Assembly: GCF_013371215.1 (NCBI RefSeq)
Contig: NZ_JABWMH010000004.1
Span: 186,001 to 250,000 of the forward strand
DNA length: 64,000 nt
Origin: Parasphingorhabdus flavimaris
GTDB taxonomy: Bacteria; Pseudomonadota; Alphaproteobacteria; Sphingomonadales; Sphingomonadaceae
Direction of reading: 5' to 3'
This document shows positions 1-9,432 of the stretch, piece by piece. A program made the position numbers and the translations under genes. The notes beneath the pieces were generated by a model that saw only the letters and a program-made list of their open reading frames with translations, made no database searches and was not told where the DNA came from. How positions within the stretch are numbered: the first letter of the stretch is position 1; each line of letters opens with the position of its first letter.

Positions 1-1655
1 ATTGCAGAGCCGGTAACCGTGTTGGTTGCTGCATCATAGCTGTAAGGATTCGCCGCTTCATAGGCTGCGCTGACGCCGCCAACGCAATCGAGAAAACCGC
101 TTGCTGATGTTGTGTAGCAATTCTGGTTCAATTCGCGCTTGAAGAACGGTGCCCGCAAACCGAGTACTGCGGTCAGACCGCCGAATGTACCGCGATATTC
201 GCCCGAAATCTGATGCAGCGTCGCGTAAGACTGGCGATCGCGTTTGTTGAGTTCAAAACCGTCTACCGTAACCAGTCCGTTGTTGACCGGGAACACGTCG
301 GCAATCTCGCCGTTGAGGAGCGCAACCGAGGTCTGGCCGGTCTGGCGATGGTTGGCATCGTCATAGGTATAGGCAAGACGGAAACGGTGGTCCGGGTTGA
401 GCTCGTAAGAGAGGTTTGAAATAACACCGAAACGCCGGGTGCGGGTCTGGCTTGGATCGTGACCCGTTACTTCGTCGAGCGTATCGCCGTCACCGTTGAG
501 GTCACGACCGAAATAATAGCGTCCGCGAATGAAGCCGGTCATTTCAACACCGCCAACGTTGCGAGTCTGCTCGAGCAGTTCTTCGTCGCCGCCGCCATTT
601 GCCTTCACATATTGGTAGCTCGGATCGACCGAAAGAACCAGGCCGTCCGTCAAGGTGAAGCGCGATGCGCCACGGATGTTACCGGTGTTCGACGGGTTAA
701 AGCGGCGATCGAATTCTGCGCCGCAATTGTTGTCGCTCTGGGCGGTTCCGGCTTCAGGAGCCTCGACCGTGCAAGGAAAGTTGATGTCGTAAAAGCGGTC
801 CGCTTTTGTCGCCGGGAAACTGTCCAGCGAGAAGGAACCGAAGAAGTTGTTGCGGTTTTCGTTATAGTGACCCGCGACGGCAATGAAGTCGCCATTGCTG
901 CCGATATCCTGCCAGATACGGCCGTTATATTGCTGCTTCTCAACAATGCCGTAGTTGTTGAACGGGTTGTTGTAACGCGTGTAGCTGGCAGAAACGAACG
1001 CCTTGGTGCCGAAACCGGTGATGTCGCCGGTGTCGATCATGCCGAAGCCGCGCATGTAAAGCCGGCTGCGGTTGTCGTTGTCACCTTTTGCAAAAGTGCT
1101 ACCGGCCGAAAGCGTGCCGGTCAGCTTGAAATCGTCGCTGGGCTGGCGGGTACGAAGGTTGATCGTGCCGCCAACAGCGGAAGCGGTCGGACTGTCGACG
1201 TCGGTCACGCCGAGGTTGACGTTGACCTGCTCGATGATTTCCGAGTCAACCTGCTGGTTGGTGTACAGCGCGTAGTTGCCCGAATCGTTGAGTGGCAGAC
1301 CGTCAAGCGTCTGCGAAATGCGATCGTCGCTGAAGCCGCGGATCGTGAACGAACCGCCGGAAGAGCCCCATGGGTCATTGTTCTGGAAGCTGACACCGGG
1401 AACGAGGTTGACGATATCATTGACCGTCTGGCCGGGGCGTTGACGACGGATGATTTCTTCGTCGAGAACCTGCTTTGCCTTTGGCGTGTTGGGAATTTCA
1501 ACGCCACCGACATCGACGGTTCTGCCGCCGGTCACGATGATGACATCATTTTCAAAATCGACGGTACCGGTCGACTGAGCCGAGGCGGATGTTGCCATCA
1601 GGCCCGCCGTTGAAAGGCTGACTACGCTGGTAGCCAAGAGATATTTAATCTTCAT
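1..1655 (-). CDS. TonB-dependent receptor, N-terminal part (runs off window)
   Basis: An outer-membrane active-transport receptor, energised by TonB-ExbBD. About 551 codons are present; the C-terminal part of the barrel lies left of the window. The ATG at 1655 gives a signal peptide of about 27 residues ending ATSASAQ, followed by the TonB-box-like segment DVIIVTGG. The plug domain follows, with the typical stretches GSFTIRGFSDDRISQTLDG and VDSPTASAVGGTINLRTRQ. The barrel then shows alternating aromatic strands such as RFRLAYTYDD. A DVGGVEIPNTPKAKQ-type start of the plug suggests a sphingomonad receptor of unknown ligand. No neighbouring gene in the window identifies the substrate. The family call is firm; substrate is unknown. 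Confidence 0.93.
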   Translation of the reverse strand, partial: MKIKYLLATSVVSLSTAGLMATSASAQSTGTVDFENDVIIVTGGRTVDVGGVEIPNTPKAKQVLDEEIIRRQRPGQTVNDIVNLVPGVSFQNNDPWGSSGGSFTIRGFSDDRISQTLDGLPLNDSGNYALYTNQQVDSEIIEQVNVNLGVTDVDSPTASAVGGTINLRTRQPSDDFKLTGTLSAGSTFAKGDNDNRSRLYMRGFGMIDTGDITGFGTKAFVSASYTRYNNPFNNYGIVEKQQYNGRIWQDIGSNGDFIAVAGHYNENRNNFFGSFSLDSFPATKADRFYDINFPCTVEAPEAGTAQSDNNCGAEFDRRFNPSNTGNIRGASRFTLTDGLVLSVDPSYQYVKANGGGDEELLEQTRNVGGVEMTGFIRGRYYFGRDLNGDGDTLDEVTGHDPSQTRTRRFGVISNLSYELNPDHRFRLAYTYDDANHRQTGQTSVALLNGEIADVFPVNNGLVTVDGFELNKRDRQSYATLHQISGEYRGTFGGLTAVLGLRAPFFKRELNQNCYTTSASGFLDCVGGVSAAYEAANPYSYDAATNTVTGSA

Positions 1656-1858
1656 GATAAGAATTCCCCGTTGTGCGACGCAGTGGTTTGTGCGCCGCCA
1701 TAATAAAACTGTCTAAAGCCTGAGCGACGGCACATCATGCGCACCGCCGGATCAACGCCGGTCGTCTGTAGGGGCCCTTAATGACAGTTTTGTCTCAATT
1801 GAAATGTCATATGCCGCACTGCAGCATTTTATTTTTGTCCAACAGGGGAAATTGTCGT

Positions 1859-1885
1859 GAAATCGGTCGGGAAAGACCGGATTTC
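1859..1885 (-). terminator. Hairpin downstream of the kinase gene, possible terminator
   Basis: GAAATC(C)GGTC and GACCGATTTC form a 10-bp stem with one bulge around a short loop, about 30 bp past the stop of the kinase gene on the minus strand. No clear T-run follows, so intrinsic termination is only a guess. Confidence 0.3.
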
Positions 1886-1916
1886 GGAACAGATGCTTGA
1901 AACTAATTTATGCTTT

Positions 1917-2528
1917 TCAATGGCTTAATAGCGAGTCGATGCTGGCCAGCAGCGTCGAGAATGACATTTCGCACTGTTGCGAATTTATCACGATATCGGC
2001 GTGGGTTTTGGATGGCTCGACGTGGAGATCGTGCATCGGGCCAACCTGGTTGGCAAATTGGTCGTTCACCGACTGCGCTGTGCGTCCCCGTTCGCGGACG
2101 TCGCGTTCGAGTCGCCGGGCAAAGCGGGTTTCCGCATCGCATTCGACGAAGATGCTGAGATCCAGAAGGTCGCGCAACGGCTGATGCTGGAGAATCAATA
2201 TGCCGTCGATCAATATCACCGGACGCGATTCGGTCCGTTCGGTCTCGGTTTTCGGCATGTGGGTGGGGAAATCGTAAAGCGGCCGGTCAATCGTCTGGCC
2301 ATTTTTCAACTGCGCCAGTTGCAGACACATTTGTTCGAAGTCGACCGCATTGGGATGGTCGAAATTGGGGCCGCCTTTTCCCTCCGGAGCATCGCCAATA
2401 CCGAAAAAATAGTCGTCCTGCGGCAGGATCACGCACTGATCCGGTCCCAGCCTGTCGAAAATCTTGCGGGTCAGGGTGGATTTTCCGGAACAGCTGCCGC
2501 CGCTGATGCCGATCGCCCTTGCTGTCAT
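1917..2528 (-). CDS. Uridine kinase-like P-loop kinase
   Basis: A 203-residue kinase of the uridine kinase/phosphoribulokinase superfamily, expected to phosphorylate a nucleoside with ATP in the cytosol. The P-loop GISGGSCSGKST is at residues 8-19. A DDYFFG segment near residue 40 matches the catalytic Asp region of Udk, and VILIDGILILQH resembles the uridine-kinase strand that carries the second acidic residue. RLERDVRERGRT is the lid-like Arg-rich stretch. Length fits the family (about 200-215). The ATG overlaps the stop of the oxygenase gene by 4 nt, implying translational coupling, and a nucleoside transporter lies one gene further upstream, so nucleoside salvage is the natural role. Exact substrate not proven. 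Confidence 0.82.
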   Translation of the reverse strand: MTARAIGISGGSCSGKSTLTRKIFDRLGPDQCVILPQDDYFFGIGDAPEGKGGPNFDHPNAVDFEQMCLQLAQLKNGQTIDRPLYDFPTHMPKTETERTESRPVILIDGILILQHQPLRDLLDLSIFVECDAETRFARRLERDVRERGRTAQSVNDQFANQVGPMHDLHVEPSKTHADIVINSQQCEMSFSTLLASIDSLLSH

Positions 2529-3469
2529 GCGAGCCCGATTTCGCGCAGGCGCTGCATCAGATATTCGTGCGCGGTGATCGGTTCGGGATAGAGATTCGGA
2601 TGGGTGTCATCGACGCAGCTCGGCAGCGTCTCGATCGAATAATCCGGCCGGAAGTGGAGGAAGAAAGGCATCGAATAGCGTGAATGTCCGCGCCGTTCCG
2701 GGGGCGGGTTGACCACGCGGTGGGTGGTCGAGGGCAAAAGATTGTTGGTCAGCCGCTGCAGCATGTCACCGATATTGACCGCCAGTTCTCCCGCTTTGGG
2801 GGTTACCGCTCGCCAGTTGCCATTTTTGTCGAGCAATTCGAGTCCGGCCTCTTCGGCACCGATCAGCAAGGTGATGGTGTTGATATCCTCGTGCGCGGCG
2901 GCGCGGACCGCGGGCGAATCTTGCGGCACCGGCGGATAATGGATCAGTCGCATCACCGAATTGCCGTCGCGCACCGTGTCGACGAAGAAATCCGGTGCCA
3001 GTCCCAGAAAGCGGGCGATGGCCTCGAGGATACGCGCGCCGGCCTTGTCGAAGGCGGCAAACATCTCGAGATAGGTCTCGCGAAATCCGTCGAGTTCCCT
3101 GGGCCAGATATTGGGCGGCATATAGGGCTCGAACGGATGGCCGGACGGCAGATCGCGGCCGATATGCCAGAATTCCTTGAGATCGCTGATATTGCTATCC
3201 TTGGCGCTTTCGGTGCCGAACGGCGTGTAGCCGCGCGCGCCGCCGCCGCCGGGGATATGATAGGATCGCTTCACTTCGTCGGGCAGCGCGAAAAAGGCAC
3301 GCGACATGGCTTCGGCGCGTGCGATCAGTTCCGCCGGGATGCCATGGTCGGAAACCACGGCAAAGCCCCAGTCGGAAAAGCTGCGGCCGATCCGTTCGGC
3401 AAATGCGTTGCTGTCTTCGTCGGCCATGGCGAGCGATACGGCGGCCAATGTATCTGGGTTCTGGGTCAT
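2525..3469 (-). CDS. 2-oxoglutarate/Fe(II)-dependent oxygenase, isopenicillin N synthase family
   Basis: A 314-residue non-haem iron oxygenase with the DIOX_N and 2OG-FeII_Oxy domains. The N-terminal segment (DWGFAVVSDHGIP, ALPDEVKRSYHIP) is typical. The iron-binding facial triad is visible as HED in AAHEDINTITLL and the distal His in LPSTTHRVVNP; HSRYSMPFFLHF supplies the co-substrate-binding Arg-x-Ser/Tyr motif. These enzymes hydroxylate, desaturate or ring-open small molecules. It lies between a nucleoside transporter and a uridine-kinase-like gene and overlaps the latter by 4 nt, so a nucleoside or base-related substrate is possible, but the family is too broad to say. Start ATG at 3469 fits the family N-terminus. 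Confidence 0.88.
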   Translation of the reverse strand: MTQNPDTLAAVSLAMADEDSNAFAERIGRSFSDWGFAVVSDHGIPAELIARAEAMSRAFFALPDEVKRSYHIPGGGGARGYTPFGTESAKDSNISDLKEFWHIGRDLPSGHPFEPYMPPNIWPRELDGFRETYLEMFAAFDKAGARILEAIARFLGLAPDFFVDTVRDGNSVMRLIHYPPVPQDSPAVRAAAHEDINTITLLIGAEEAGLELLDKNGNWRAVTPKAGELAVNIGDMLQRLTNNLLPSTTHRVVNPPPERRGHSRYSMPFFLHFRPDYSIETLPSCVDDTHPNLYPEPITAHEYLMQRLREIGLA

Positions 3470-3513
3470 GTTCTTAAAATGCGCTCTCGTGTTTCTTTGT
3501 CAATCGCGATGAA

Positions 3514-4749
3514 TCAGGCGAGCGACAGCAATATGCCGGCGAGCGCCGCGCTCATCAGATTGGCGAGCGATCCGGCGGCCAGCGCGCGCAGGCCGAGCCG
3601 CGCGATGACCGGCCGCTGATTGGGGGCAAGCCCGCCGGTGACGGCGAGCTGGATGGCGATGCTGCTGAAATTGGCGAAACCGCACAGGGCGAAGATGACA
3701 ATGGCGTTGGTCAGCGGAGAAATGCCGTCCTGGATCTTGCCGAGTTCGATGAAGGCGACAAATTCGTTGAGCACGATCTTGGTGCCGAACAGTCCGCCGG
3801 CGCCGAGCGCTTCATTCCACGGCACCCCGAGCAGAAACATGATCGGTGCGAAAATATAGCCGATGACCAGCTGGAAGCTGAGATCGGGCATGCCGAACCA
3901 GCCGCCGATACCGCCGAGCAGGCCGTTGGCCAGGGCCACCAGCGCGACAAAGGCGAGCACCATCGCGCCGACCGCAACCGCCAGCTTGACGCCGGTCTGT
4001 GCGCCCATCGCCGCAGCCATGATAATATTGGCAGGCTTTTCCTCTTCATATTCGACCGCGATGAGCAGTTCTTCGGGGGCCGGATCATCGGGATTGTCCG
4101 GCATGATGATCTTGGCCATCAATATCCCGCCGGGGGCAGACATGAAGGCGGCGGCGAGCAGATAGTCGACTCTTATGCCCATTGCGGCATAGGCCGCCAG
4201 GATGGTTCCGGCGACGCCGGCCATGCCGACGCTCATCACGGTGAACAGCTGCGACTGGGTCAGGCTGGCGAGATAGGGGCGGATGACCAGCGGCGATTCG
4301 GACTGACCGACGAAGATATTTGCCGCGGCGCACAGCGATTCGACCTTGGATATGCCGGTCACCTTCTGGATCGCGCCGCCGACCCATTTGATGATGAACT
4401 GCATGATGCCGAGATAATAGAGGATCGATATCAGCGCCGAGAAAAAGATGATCACCGGAAGCGCGGCTATCGCGAAGCTGTTGCCCCCCATTTCCGGCGA
4501 GGCGAGCGGGCCGAAGATGAAATTGGTGCCGGCCGAGGCGTAGCCAAGCAGGCTGGAGACGCCGAAAGCCATGGCCTCGATGATCCGTTTTCCCGCCGGA
4601 ATATAGAGCACGATGACGGCAATCCCGGCCTGGAGCGCGAATGCGGCGCCAACCACTCGCAGCCGGATATTCCGCCGTCCCGTCGAGAGGGCAAGGGCGA
4701 TCAGCAGGATCAATGCCATGCCGGCGATGCTTGTCAGGATGGGTATCAT
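3514..4749 (-). CDS. NupC-type concentrative nucleoside transporter
   Basis: A 411-residue inner-membrane protein of the concentrative nucleoside transporter family (Nucleos_tra2_N and C domains), importing nucleosides with a proton or sodium gradient. Hydrophobic segments run through the whole chain. Recognisable motifs include NIFVGQSESPLVIRPYL (substrate-binding region, with the conserved Gln-x-Glu) and MSAPGGILMAKI, plus LNEFVAFIEL and the C-terminal LCGFANFSSIAIQLAVTGG. The next genes downstream, an oxygenase and a uridine-kinase-like enzyme, lie on the same strand 45 and 4 nt apart, making uptake and phosphorylation a single unit. Nucleoside preference cannot be read off. Confidence 0.92.
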   Translation of the reverse strand: MIPILTSIAGMALILLIALALSTGRRNIRLRVVGAAFALQAGIAVIVLYIPAGKRIIEAMAFGVSSLLGYASAGTNFIFGPLASPEMGGNSFAIAALPVIIFFSALISILYYLGIMQFIIKWVGGAIQKVTGISKVESLCAAANIFVGQSESPLVIRPYLASLTQSQLFTVMSVGMAGVAGTILAAYAAMGIRVDYLLAAAFMSAPGGILMAKIIMPDNPDDPAPEELLIAVEYEEEKPANIIMAAAMGAQTGVKLAVAVGAMVLAFVALVALANGLLGGIGGWFGMPDLSFQLVIGYIFAPIMFLLGVPWNEALGAGGLFGTKIVLNEFVAFIELGKIQDGISPLTNAIVIFALCGFANFSSIAIQLAVTGGLAPNQRPVIARLGLRALAAGSLANLMSAALAGILLSLA

Positions 4750-4785
4750 CGGTCTTTTCCAGTCAAATTTTCAGCGCGACAAGGC

Positions 4786-5355
4786 TCACCAGGTGAAACT
4801 GCCGGTCTCGCTATTGCAGGCGGCCGCAAGGCGGTCGAGGCAGTCATCGATATTGTCGGACACGATCAGATGTTTGCGCCGTTCGGCGGACACGAATCCC
4901 TGTTCCGACATTTTGTCGAGAAAATCGATCAGCGAGTCCCAATAGCCGCCGATATTCAATATCGCGAACGGCTTGTTGTGATAGCCGAGCGCGTTCCAGC
5001 TCCAGGCCTCGAACAGTTCGTCCATCGTGCCGACGCCGCCGGGCAAGGCGACGAAGGCATCGGTCAGATCGGTCATCTTGGCTTTGCGTTCGTGCATATT
5101 CTGGACGATGTGCAGCTCGGTGACGCCGGTATGCGCAACTTCGAGATCCCTCAGCATTTCCGGGATTACGCCATGAACCCGGCCGCCTTCGACGAGCACG
5201 GTGTCGGCGATAATGCCCATCAGGCCGAGACGGCCGCCACCATAGACCAGATCAACGCCGCGCGCTGCCATGGCCTTGCCGAGTAAGATTGTCGATGCGG
5301 CATAAGCCGGGTCCTGCCCCGCGTTGGCGCCACAATAAACTGCCAGTCTTTGCAA
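4786..5355 (-). CDS. LOG family / TIGR00730 nucleotide 5'-monophosphate phosphoribohydrolase
   Basis: A 189-residue Rossmann-fold protein of the LOG (lysine decarboxylase-like) family, which cleaves nucleoside 5'-monophosphates, including cytokinin ribotides, into base and ribose 5-phosphate. The signature PGGVGTMDE and the N-terminal VYGGGRLGLMG are intact, with the family Arg-Lys in MHERKAKM. The start MQRLAVYCGAN is the family start. It ends 36 nt upstream of the nucleoside transporter start on the same strand, so it may be the first gene of that nucleoside cluster. The older label 'lysine decarboxylase' should not be used. Confidence 0.9.
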   Translation of the reverse strand: MQRLAVYCGANAGQDPAYAASTILLGKAMAARGVDLVYGGGRLGLMGIIADTVLVEGGRVHGVIPEMLRDLEVAHTGVTELHIVQNMHERKAKMTDLTDAFVALPGGVGTMDELFEAWSWNALGYHNKPFAILNIGGYWDSLIDFLDKMSEQGFVSAERRKHLIVSDNIDDCLDRLAAACNSETGSFTW

Positions 5356-5481
5356 ATTATCCCCCGATCGTGCGACATGAAGGGCCGCGATCCGCTAATT
5401 TCGATTTCCTTTTCCCTATAGAAAAATTCGCTCTTGTGACTATTTCTTTTTTTTCGCCGCCGATCACGCTAGGCAGCCGCG

Positions 5482-6123
5482 ATGATTGAAACTGCGAAAA
5501 CCAACCTCATCCCACGATCCCTGTTCGTCTTTGCCGTGCTTTACGGCGGAATGACCTGCATCGCCGGGATATTGGGCGCGAAACAGGTCGCGCTCGGACC
5601 CCTGGCTGTCGAATCGGGGATATTCCCCTTTCTGCTTCTGGTCGTATTATCCAGTGCGGTTGCGGAACTGCATGGCCGCGATGTCGCCAACCGGCTGGTC
5701 CGGTTCGGCTTCGTGCCGCTGATCACCGCGATCATATTGATCCAGATCGTATTGGCGCTGCCGACCGACCCGGGCATGTACGAACCGGCAAAGGACGCCT
5801 TTCCGATCATCCTGTCGCAGGGCGCGCGCCTGATGTTCGCAGGGATCATCGCTTATGGCGTGTCGCAGTTCCTCAATGTCTATATTTTCTCCCGCCTCGC
5901 CAATATGAAGGGCGCGATGCTGGCCTTGCGTGCCGCGATCGCCAGCGCCTTGTCGCAACTCGTCGACACGATCATTTTCATCACCATCGCTTTCTATGGC
6001 GAGCGCCCGATCGGACAATTGCTGCTGGGCCAGGGTTCGGCCAAGGTTGTCCTGTCCTTCCTGCTGGTGCCATTTCTGATCGTCTTTTTTGTGAAACTGG
6101 GCAAGAGACTGGATCGCGAATGA
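5482..6123 (+). CDS. Queuosine precursor transporter, YhhQ/VUT family
   Basis: A 213-residue membrane protein with six hydrophobic segments. The GILGAKQVALGPLAVESGIFPF stretch near residue 30, split here only for description, is the family hallmark, with SSAVAELHGRD after it and a C-terminal LVDTIIFITIAFYGE segment. YhhQ proteins import queuosine precursors such as preQ0 and preQ1. It stands alone, divergent from the LOG gene and convergent with mocA 18 nt away. The 126-bp upstream gap holds pyrimidine-rich sequence; I could not recognise a preQ1 riboswitch there. Family assignment is firm, ligand by family. Confidence 0.88.
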   Translation: MIETAKTNLIPRSLFVFAVLYGGMTCIAGILGAKQVALGPLAVESGIFPFLLLVVLSSAVAELHGRDVANRLVRFGFVPLITAIILIQIVLALPTDPGMYEPAKDAFPIILSQGARLMFAGIIAYGVSQFLNVYIFSRLANMKGAMLALRAAIASALSQLVDTIIFITIAFYGERPIGQLLLGQGSAKVVLSFLLVPFLIVFFVKLGKRLDRE

Positions 6124-6141
6124 AGGCGTTTCGGCGAAGAG

Positions 6142-6744
6142 CTACGTGACAGGCCGGAATATCCGGTTGGCTTCGGCAAGATCTGCCGGCGTGTCTATAT
6201 CGATCAGAAACTGATCGTCGCCCTCGACCATCAGCGCGTCGGCCAGCAACTTGCGCGCGCCGGCATCGCCTTGCAGTTCCGACAAACGGTCCAGCGCGCC
6301 GGACGGAAATATTGCCGGGGGCATGGCCTGTCCACTGCGCGCGGACGCCACGCTATTTGTCTCGCCCGCCTGTTCGAAACTCTCGATCAGCCTGGCGAGA
6401 TGGCCGCTCGTCACGAACGGCATATCGGCCAGCATGATGCAAAGGGCGCTGGCTCCGGCCTCGATGGCGTGGGCCGCGGCAAGCCTGACTGACGTCGCCT
6501 GACCCCGGATGGCATCTGTATTGGCGACCACCCGATATCCCAGGTCACGCCAGCCCGCCGCACAGTCAGGGTCCGGTGATGCGATCACAAGTTTTTGCGA
6601 AAAGGGCAAGTCGGCGGCCGCTTGGGCAGCGTGCAGGCCGAGCATTTTGCCGCCGAGCATCGCGCTCAGCTTGTCCCGGTCACCAAATCTGCGGGATTGT
6701 CCGGCAGCCAGCAGCGCCAGCATGATGCCCGACTTCCGGTTCAA
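6142..6744 (-). CDS. Molybdenum cofactor cytidylyltransferase-like NTP transferase (MocA type)
   Basis: A 200-residue nucleotidyltransferase with the N-terminal nucleotide-binding loop LLAAGQSRRFGDRDKL and the acidic LADMPFVTSGHL motif. MocA-type enzymes add CMP to molybdopterin to form the cytosine dinucleotide cofactor used by molybdenum hydroxylases. Its stop-side neighbours explain the choice: the gene follows a molybdenum hydroxylase operon on the same strand and overlaps the cytochrome gene by 4 nt, so it probably loads the cofactor of that enzyme. A MobA-like guanylyltransferase is the alternative but fits the context less well. Confidence 0.87.
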   Translation of the reverse strand: MNRKSGIMLALLAAGQSRRFGDRDKLSAMLGGKMLGLHAAQAAADLPFSQKLVIASPDPDCAAGWRDLGYRVVANTDAIRGQATSVRLAAAHAIEAGASALCIMLADMPFVTSGHLARLIESFEQAGETNSVASARSGQAMPPAIFPSGALDRLSELQGDAGARKLLADALMVEGDDQFLIDIDTPADLAEANRIFRPVT

Positions 6745-7208
6745 TTGGCGGTAGTGCTTTCAATATAGGCAATGACGGCCTGTCGCTTCGACGGATCCGC
6801 GATTGCCCCCGCGACCATGGTCGTACCCGGAATTTTACCGGCCGGGTCGGCGATGAAGCTGTCCAGTTCTGCCGCTGTCCAGACGATGCCGGATGCCTCG
6901 AGCGCGTCCGAATAGGCAAATCCGGCGACACCACCCGCATTCTTGCCAACGATCCCGTAAAGATTGGGGCCAACGCCATTGGCCGCGCCCTGCTCGAGAC
7001 TGTGGCAGGCGGAGCAATTGGCGAAAGCCGCTTTCCCGTCGGCGATCAGCGTGCTGGCCGGTGCTTCGGTCGCAGCAACGGCAACGGCCGGGGCCGCGCC
7101 GGGTTCGCGGACAATGATCTGCTCGACCGGTCCCGGCGCCGGGTCAGCGCCACAGGCAGTCAGGGCGAGCATCGAAGACAGAGCAACAGCGCGGATATAT
7201 TTCAGCAT
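6741..7208 (-). CDS. c-type cytochrome lipoprotein
   Basis: A 155-residue class I cytochrome c. The chosen ATG at 7208 gives the lipoprotein signal [19 protein letters not shown], with the lipobox Cys at residue 19, preceded by a GGAGA Shine-Dalgarno; longer readings of the frame would overlap the hydroxylase gene and bury the signal. A Pro/Ala-rich linker follows, then the haem motif CSACH and the axial Met in PGTTMVAG. It is anchored on the periplasmic face and lies 13 nt behind the large hydroxylase subunit, so it should take electrons from the 2Fe-2S subunit and pass them to the respiratory chain. Confidence 0.92.
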   Translation of the reverse strand: MLKYIRAVALSSMLALTACGADPAPGPVEQIIVREPGAAPAVAVAATEAPASTLIADGKAAFANCSACHSLEQGAANGVGPNLYGIVGKNAGGVAGFAYSDALEASGIVWTAAELDSFIADPAGKIPGTTMVAGAIADPSKRQAVIAYIESTTAN

Positions 7209-7221
7209 TTCAGGTCTCCGG

Positions 7222-9429
7222 TCAGGCAAAATCATGCTTGGCAATGGGCAGCTCGCGGACCCGCGTACCAGTGGCAGCAAAAATCGCATTGGTGACGGCG
7301 GGCGCAATCGGCGGCAGGCCCGGTTCGCCCCCACCGCCCAGGCGCTCGTGATCGCCATTTATCAGAGTCACTTCGACCTCCGGCATCTCGTCGATCCGGA
7401 GCATCGGATAGTCGTGAAAATTGCTTTGCTGGACGGCGCCGTCCTTGATCGTGATATCGCCATAAAGCGCTGCGGTCAGGCCATAGACAATCCCGCTTTC
7501 CATCTGCGCGGTAAAGCCGTCGGGATTGACGACAAAGCCGGGATCGGCGGCGACATAGACTTTTGTCACCCGTGGCTTGGGTCCGCTCATGTCGACTTCG
7601 GCGACCTGTGCGACGATCGACCCGAAGGACGGGACAAAGGCGATGCCGCGGCCATGTTTTTCCGGCAGAGCGCTGCCCCAGCCGGACATTTTCGCGGCGG
7701 TGTCGAGCACTTTCAGATGACGCGGCGATTTCGCCAGCAGTTCGCGGCGGAAGGCATAGCCATCCTTGCCGGCGGCATGGGCCATCTCGTCGACAAAGGA
7801 TTCGATGAAGAATCCGTGCTGGCTGTGATCGACCGAACGCCAGGGGCCGAAGCGCAGATGCATCGACACGTCGACCTTGCGGATCCTGTGGCTGGCAATG
7901 TTGTAATGGGGTATGGTTGGCGCGTCTGCAGGATCGAACAGATGGGTGTGGATATTGTCCCAGCTGACCGCCTTGCCATCCTTGTCGAGCCCGCCCCGGA
8001 AGCGACTGGTCGCCGACGGGCGATAGTGATCCTGCGCCGTGTCCTCTTCCCGCGACCAGATCATCTTGACCGGATAGCCGGTAGCCTTGGCGATCCGGGT
8101 GGCCATGATGATGGCGTCACTGTCGGACCGGCGTCCGAAACCGCCACCAAGATAGGCGTTGTGATAGGTCACATCCTCGAATGGCAGACCGGCAGCATCG
8201 GCAGCCGCCTGGCGGGCATTGACCGGCGCCTGATGGCCCGACCAGACATCGCATTTGCCATCGCGCACCCATGCGGTGCAGTTCATCGGCTCCATTGTCG
8301 CATGGGCAAGGAACGGCACCTTATATTCCGCTTCGACCTTGGTCGCTGCCTCGGTAAAACCCTTGGTGATATCGCCTGCTTCGGTTTGCATGTCTCCGCC
8401 GTCTTCTCCGGCTTCATCGAGATGGCTGGCGTAGCGGGCGAAGATCGCGTCCTGATCGAGGCCGTCCCCTTCGGTTTTGCTATATCGGGTGTCGATCGTG
8501 CCCAACGCTTGTTGCGCCTGCCAATAGCCGTCGGCCACCACGGCGACAAAATCCCCCATGTTGAGAATCTGCAGCACGCCGGGCATGGTTTTGGCGGTGG
8601 TTGCATCCATCGATTCAATCGTGGCGCCAATGACCGGAGGGGCCTTGACCGCGGCATATTTCATGCCCGGAACGTCGGCATCAATCCCGAAAACCGCGCT
8701 ACCATCAACTTTTTCGGGAATATCATGGCGGGCCTTTGGCTGGCCCATGATCTTGTAATTTTCCGGCGATTTCAGTTTCGGCTTGGCCGGCAGGCTTTGT
8801 TCTGCTGCGGCGCGCGCAAATGTCGCGAATGGTTCGGACTTGCCGCTCTCGGCATGGATGATCATGCTGTCGGCGGTGGTAATCTCGGCGGCTGGTACCT
8901 GCCATTCGCTCGCCGCTGCCGCTACCAGCATTTCGCGGGCTGCGGCGCCGGCGGTGCGCATGGCACGCTGGCCGGTGGCGCGCACCGAATAGCTGCCGCC
9001 GGTGAATTGCAGGCCCATCGCCTGCGCCAGTTCCAAGATGCCGCCCGCGACCGTCGGTTCGATCAAAGCCGGGACCTGGAGATTGGGAAACAGAAAATCG
9101 CGACCGATCGAATCGGAGACATATTGCATGTCGGCGGGTGCTTCGAGGATTTGCACCTTGCTCCAGTCGGCATCCATCTCGTCCGCCAGCATCTGCGCCA
9201 GCGCGGTATAGACGCCCTGCCCCATTTCGACATGCGGGATGACGGCGGTGACGATATTGTCGGTATCGACCTTTACCCAGGCGTTGAGCAGCTGCTCATT
9301 CTCGCCGTCGGTGAGTAGCGGACTCAGCCCGTCGATCGGATTGCCCGGCCGAACGGCAATGCCGACAACCAGAGCGCCGCCAGCGGCGACACCGGCACCA
9401 ATGAACGCGCGTCTTGACCATTTGCCCAT
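7222..9429 (-). CDS. Molybdenum hydroxylase large subunit, IorB / aldehyde dehydrogenase type
   Basis: A 735-residue molybdopterin-binding subunit of the xanthine oxidase family, closest in architecture to isoquinoline 1-oxidoreductase beta and periplasmic aldehyde dehydrogenases. The N-terminus carries a Tat-like signal, [17 protein letters not shown], so the holoenzyme should be exported folded. [13 protein letters not shown] and the C-terminal [18 protein letters not shown] motif, which carries the catalytic Glu, are present. It forms one operon with the small 2Fe-2S subunit (3 nt upstream), a cytochrome and mocA. The N-heterocycle or aldehyde substrate cannot be told. Confidence 0.92.
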   Translation of the reverse strand: MGKWSRRAFIGAGVAAGGALVVGIAVRPGNPIDGLSPLLTDGENEQLLNAWVKVDTDNIVTAVIPHVEMGQGVYTALAQMLADEMDADWSKVQILEAPADMQYVSDSIGRDFLFPNLQVPALIEPTVAGGILELAQAMGLQFTGGSYSVRATGQRAMRTAGAAAREMLVAAAASEWQVPAAEITTADSMIIHAESGKSEPFATFARAAAEQSLPAKPKLKSPENYKIMGQPKARHDIPEKVDGSAVFGIDADVPGMKYAAVKAPPVIGATIESMDATTAKTMPGVLQILNMGDFVAVVADGYWQAQQALGTIDTRYSKTEGDGLDQDAIFARYASHLDEAGEDGGDMQTEAGDITKGFTEAATKVEAEYKVPFLAHATMEPMNCTAWVRDGKCDVWSGHQAPVNARQAAADAAGLPFEDVTYHNAYLGGGFGRRSDSDAIIMATRIAKATGYPVKMIWSREEDTAQDHYRPSATSRFRGGLDKDGKAVSWDNIHTHLFDPADAPTIPHYNIASHRIRKVDVSMHLRFGPWRSVDHSQHGFFIESFVDEMAHAAGKDGYAFRRELLAKSPRHLKVLDTAAKMSGWGSALPEKHGRGIAFVPSFGSIVAQVAEVDMSGPKPRVTKVYVAADPGFVVNPDGFTAQMESGIVYGLTAALYGDITIKDGAVQQSNFHDYPMLRIDEMPEVEVTLINGDHERLGGGGEPGLPPIAPAVTNAIFAATGTRVRELPIAKHDFA

Positions 9430-9432
9430 GAC

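Noticed and set aside
5356-5481. preQ1 riboswitch before the YhhQ-type gene
   Set aside because: The leader is pyrimidine-rich and I saw no preQ1-I or preQ1-II core.
6964-9318. A 784-codon open frame antisense to the molybdenum hydroxylase large subunit
   Set aside because: It is a GC-rich shadow frame: no family motif, high Arg/His/Gly content, and the opposite strand encodes a clearly recognised enzyme.
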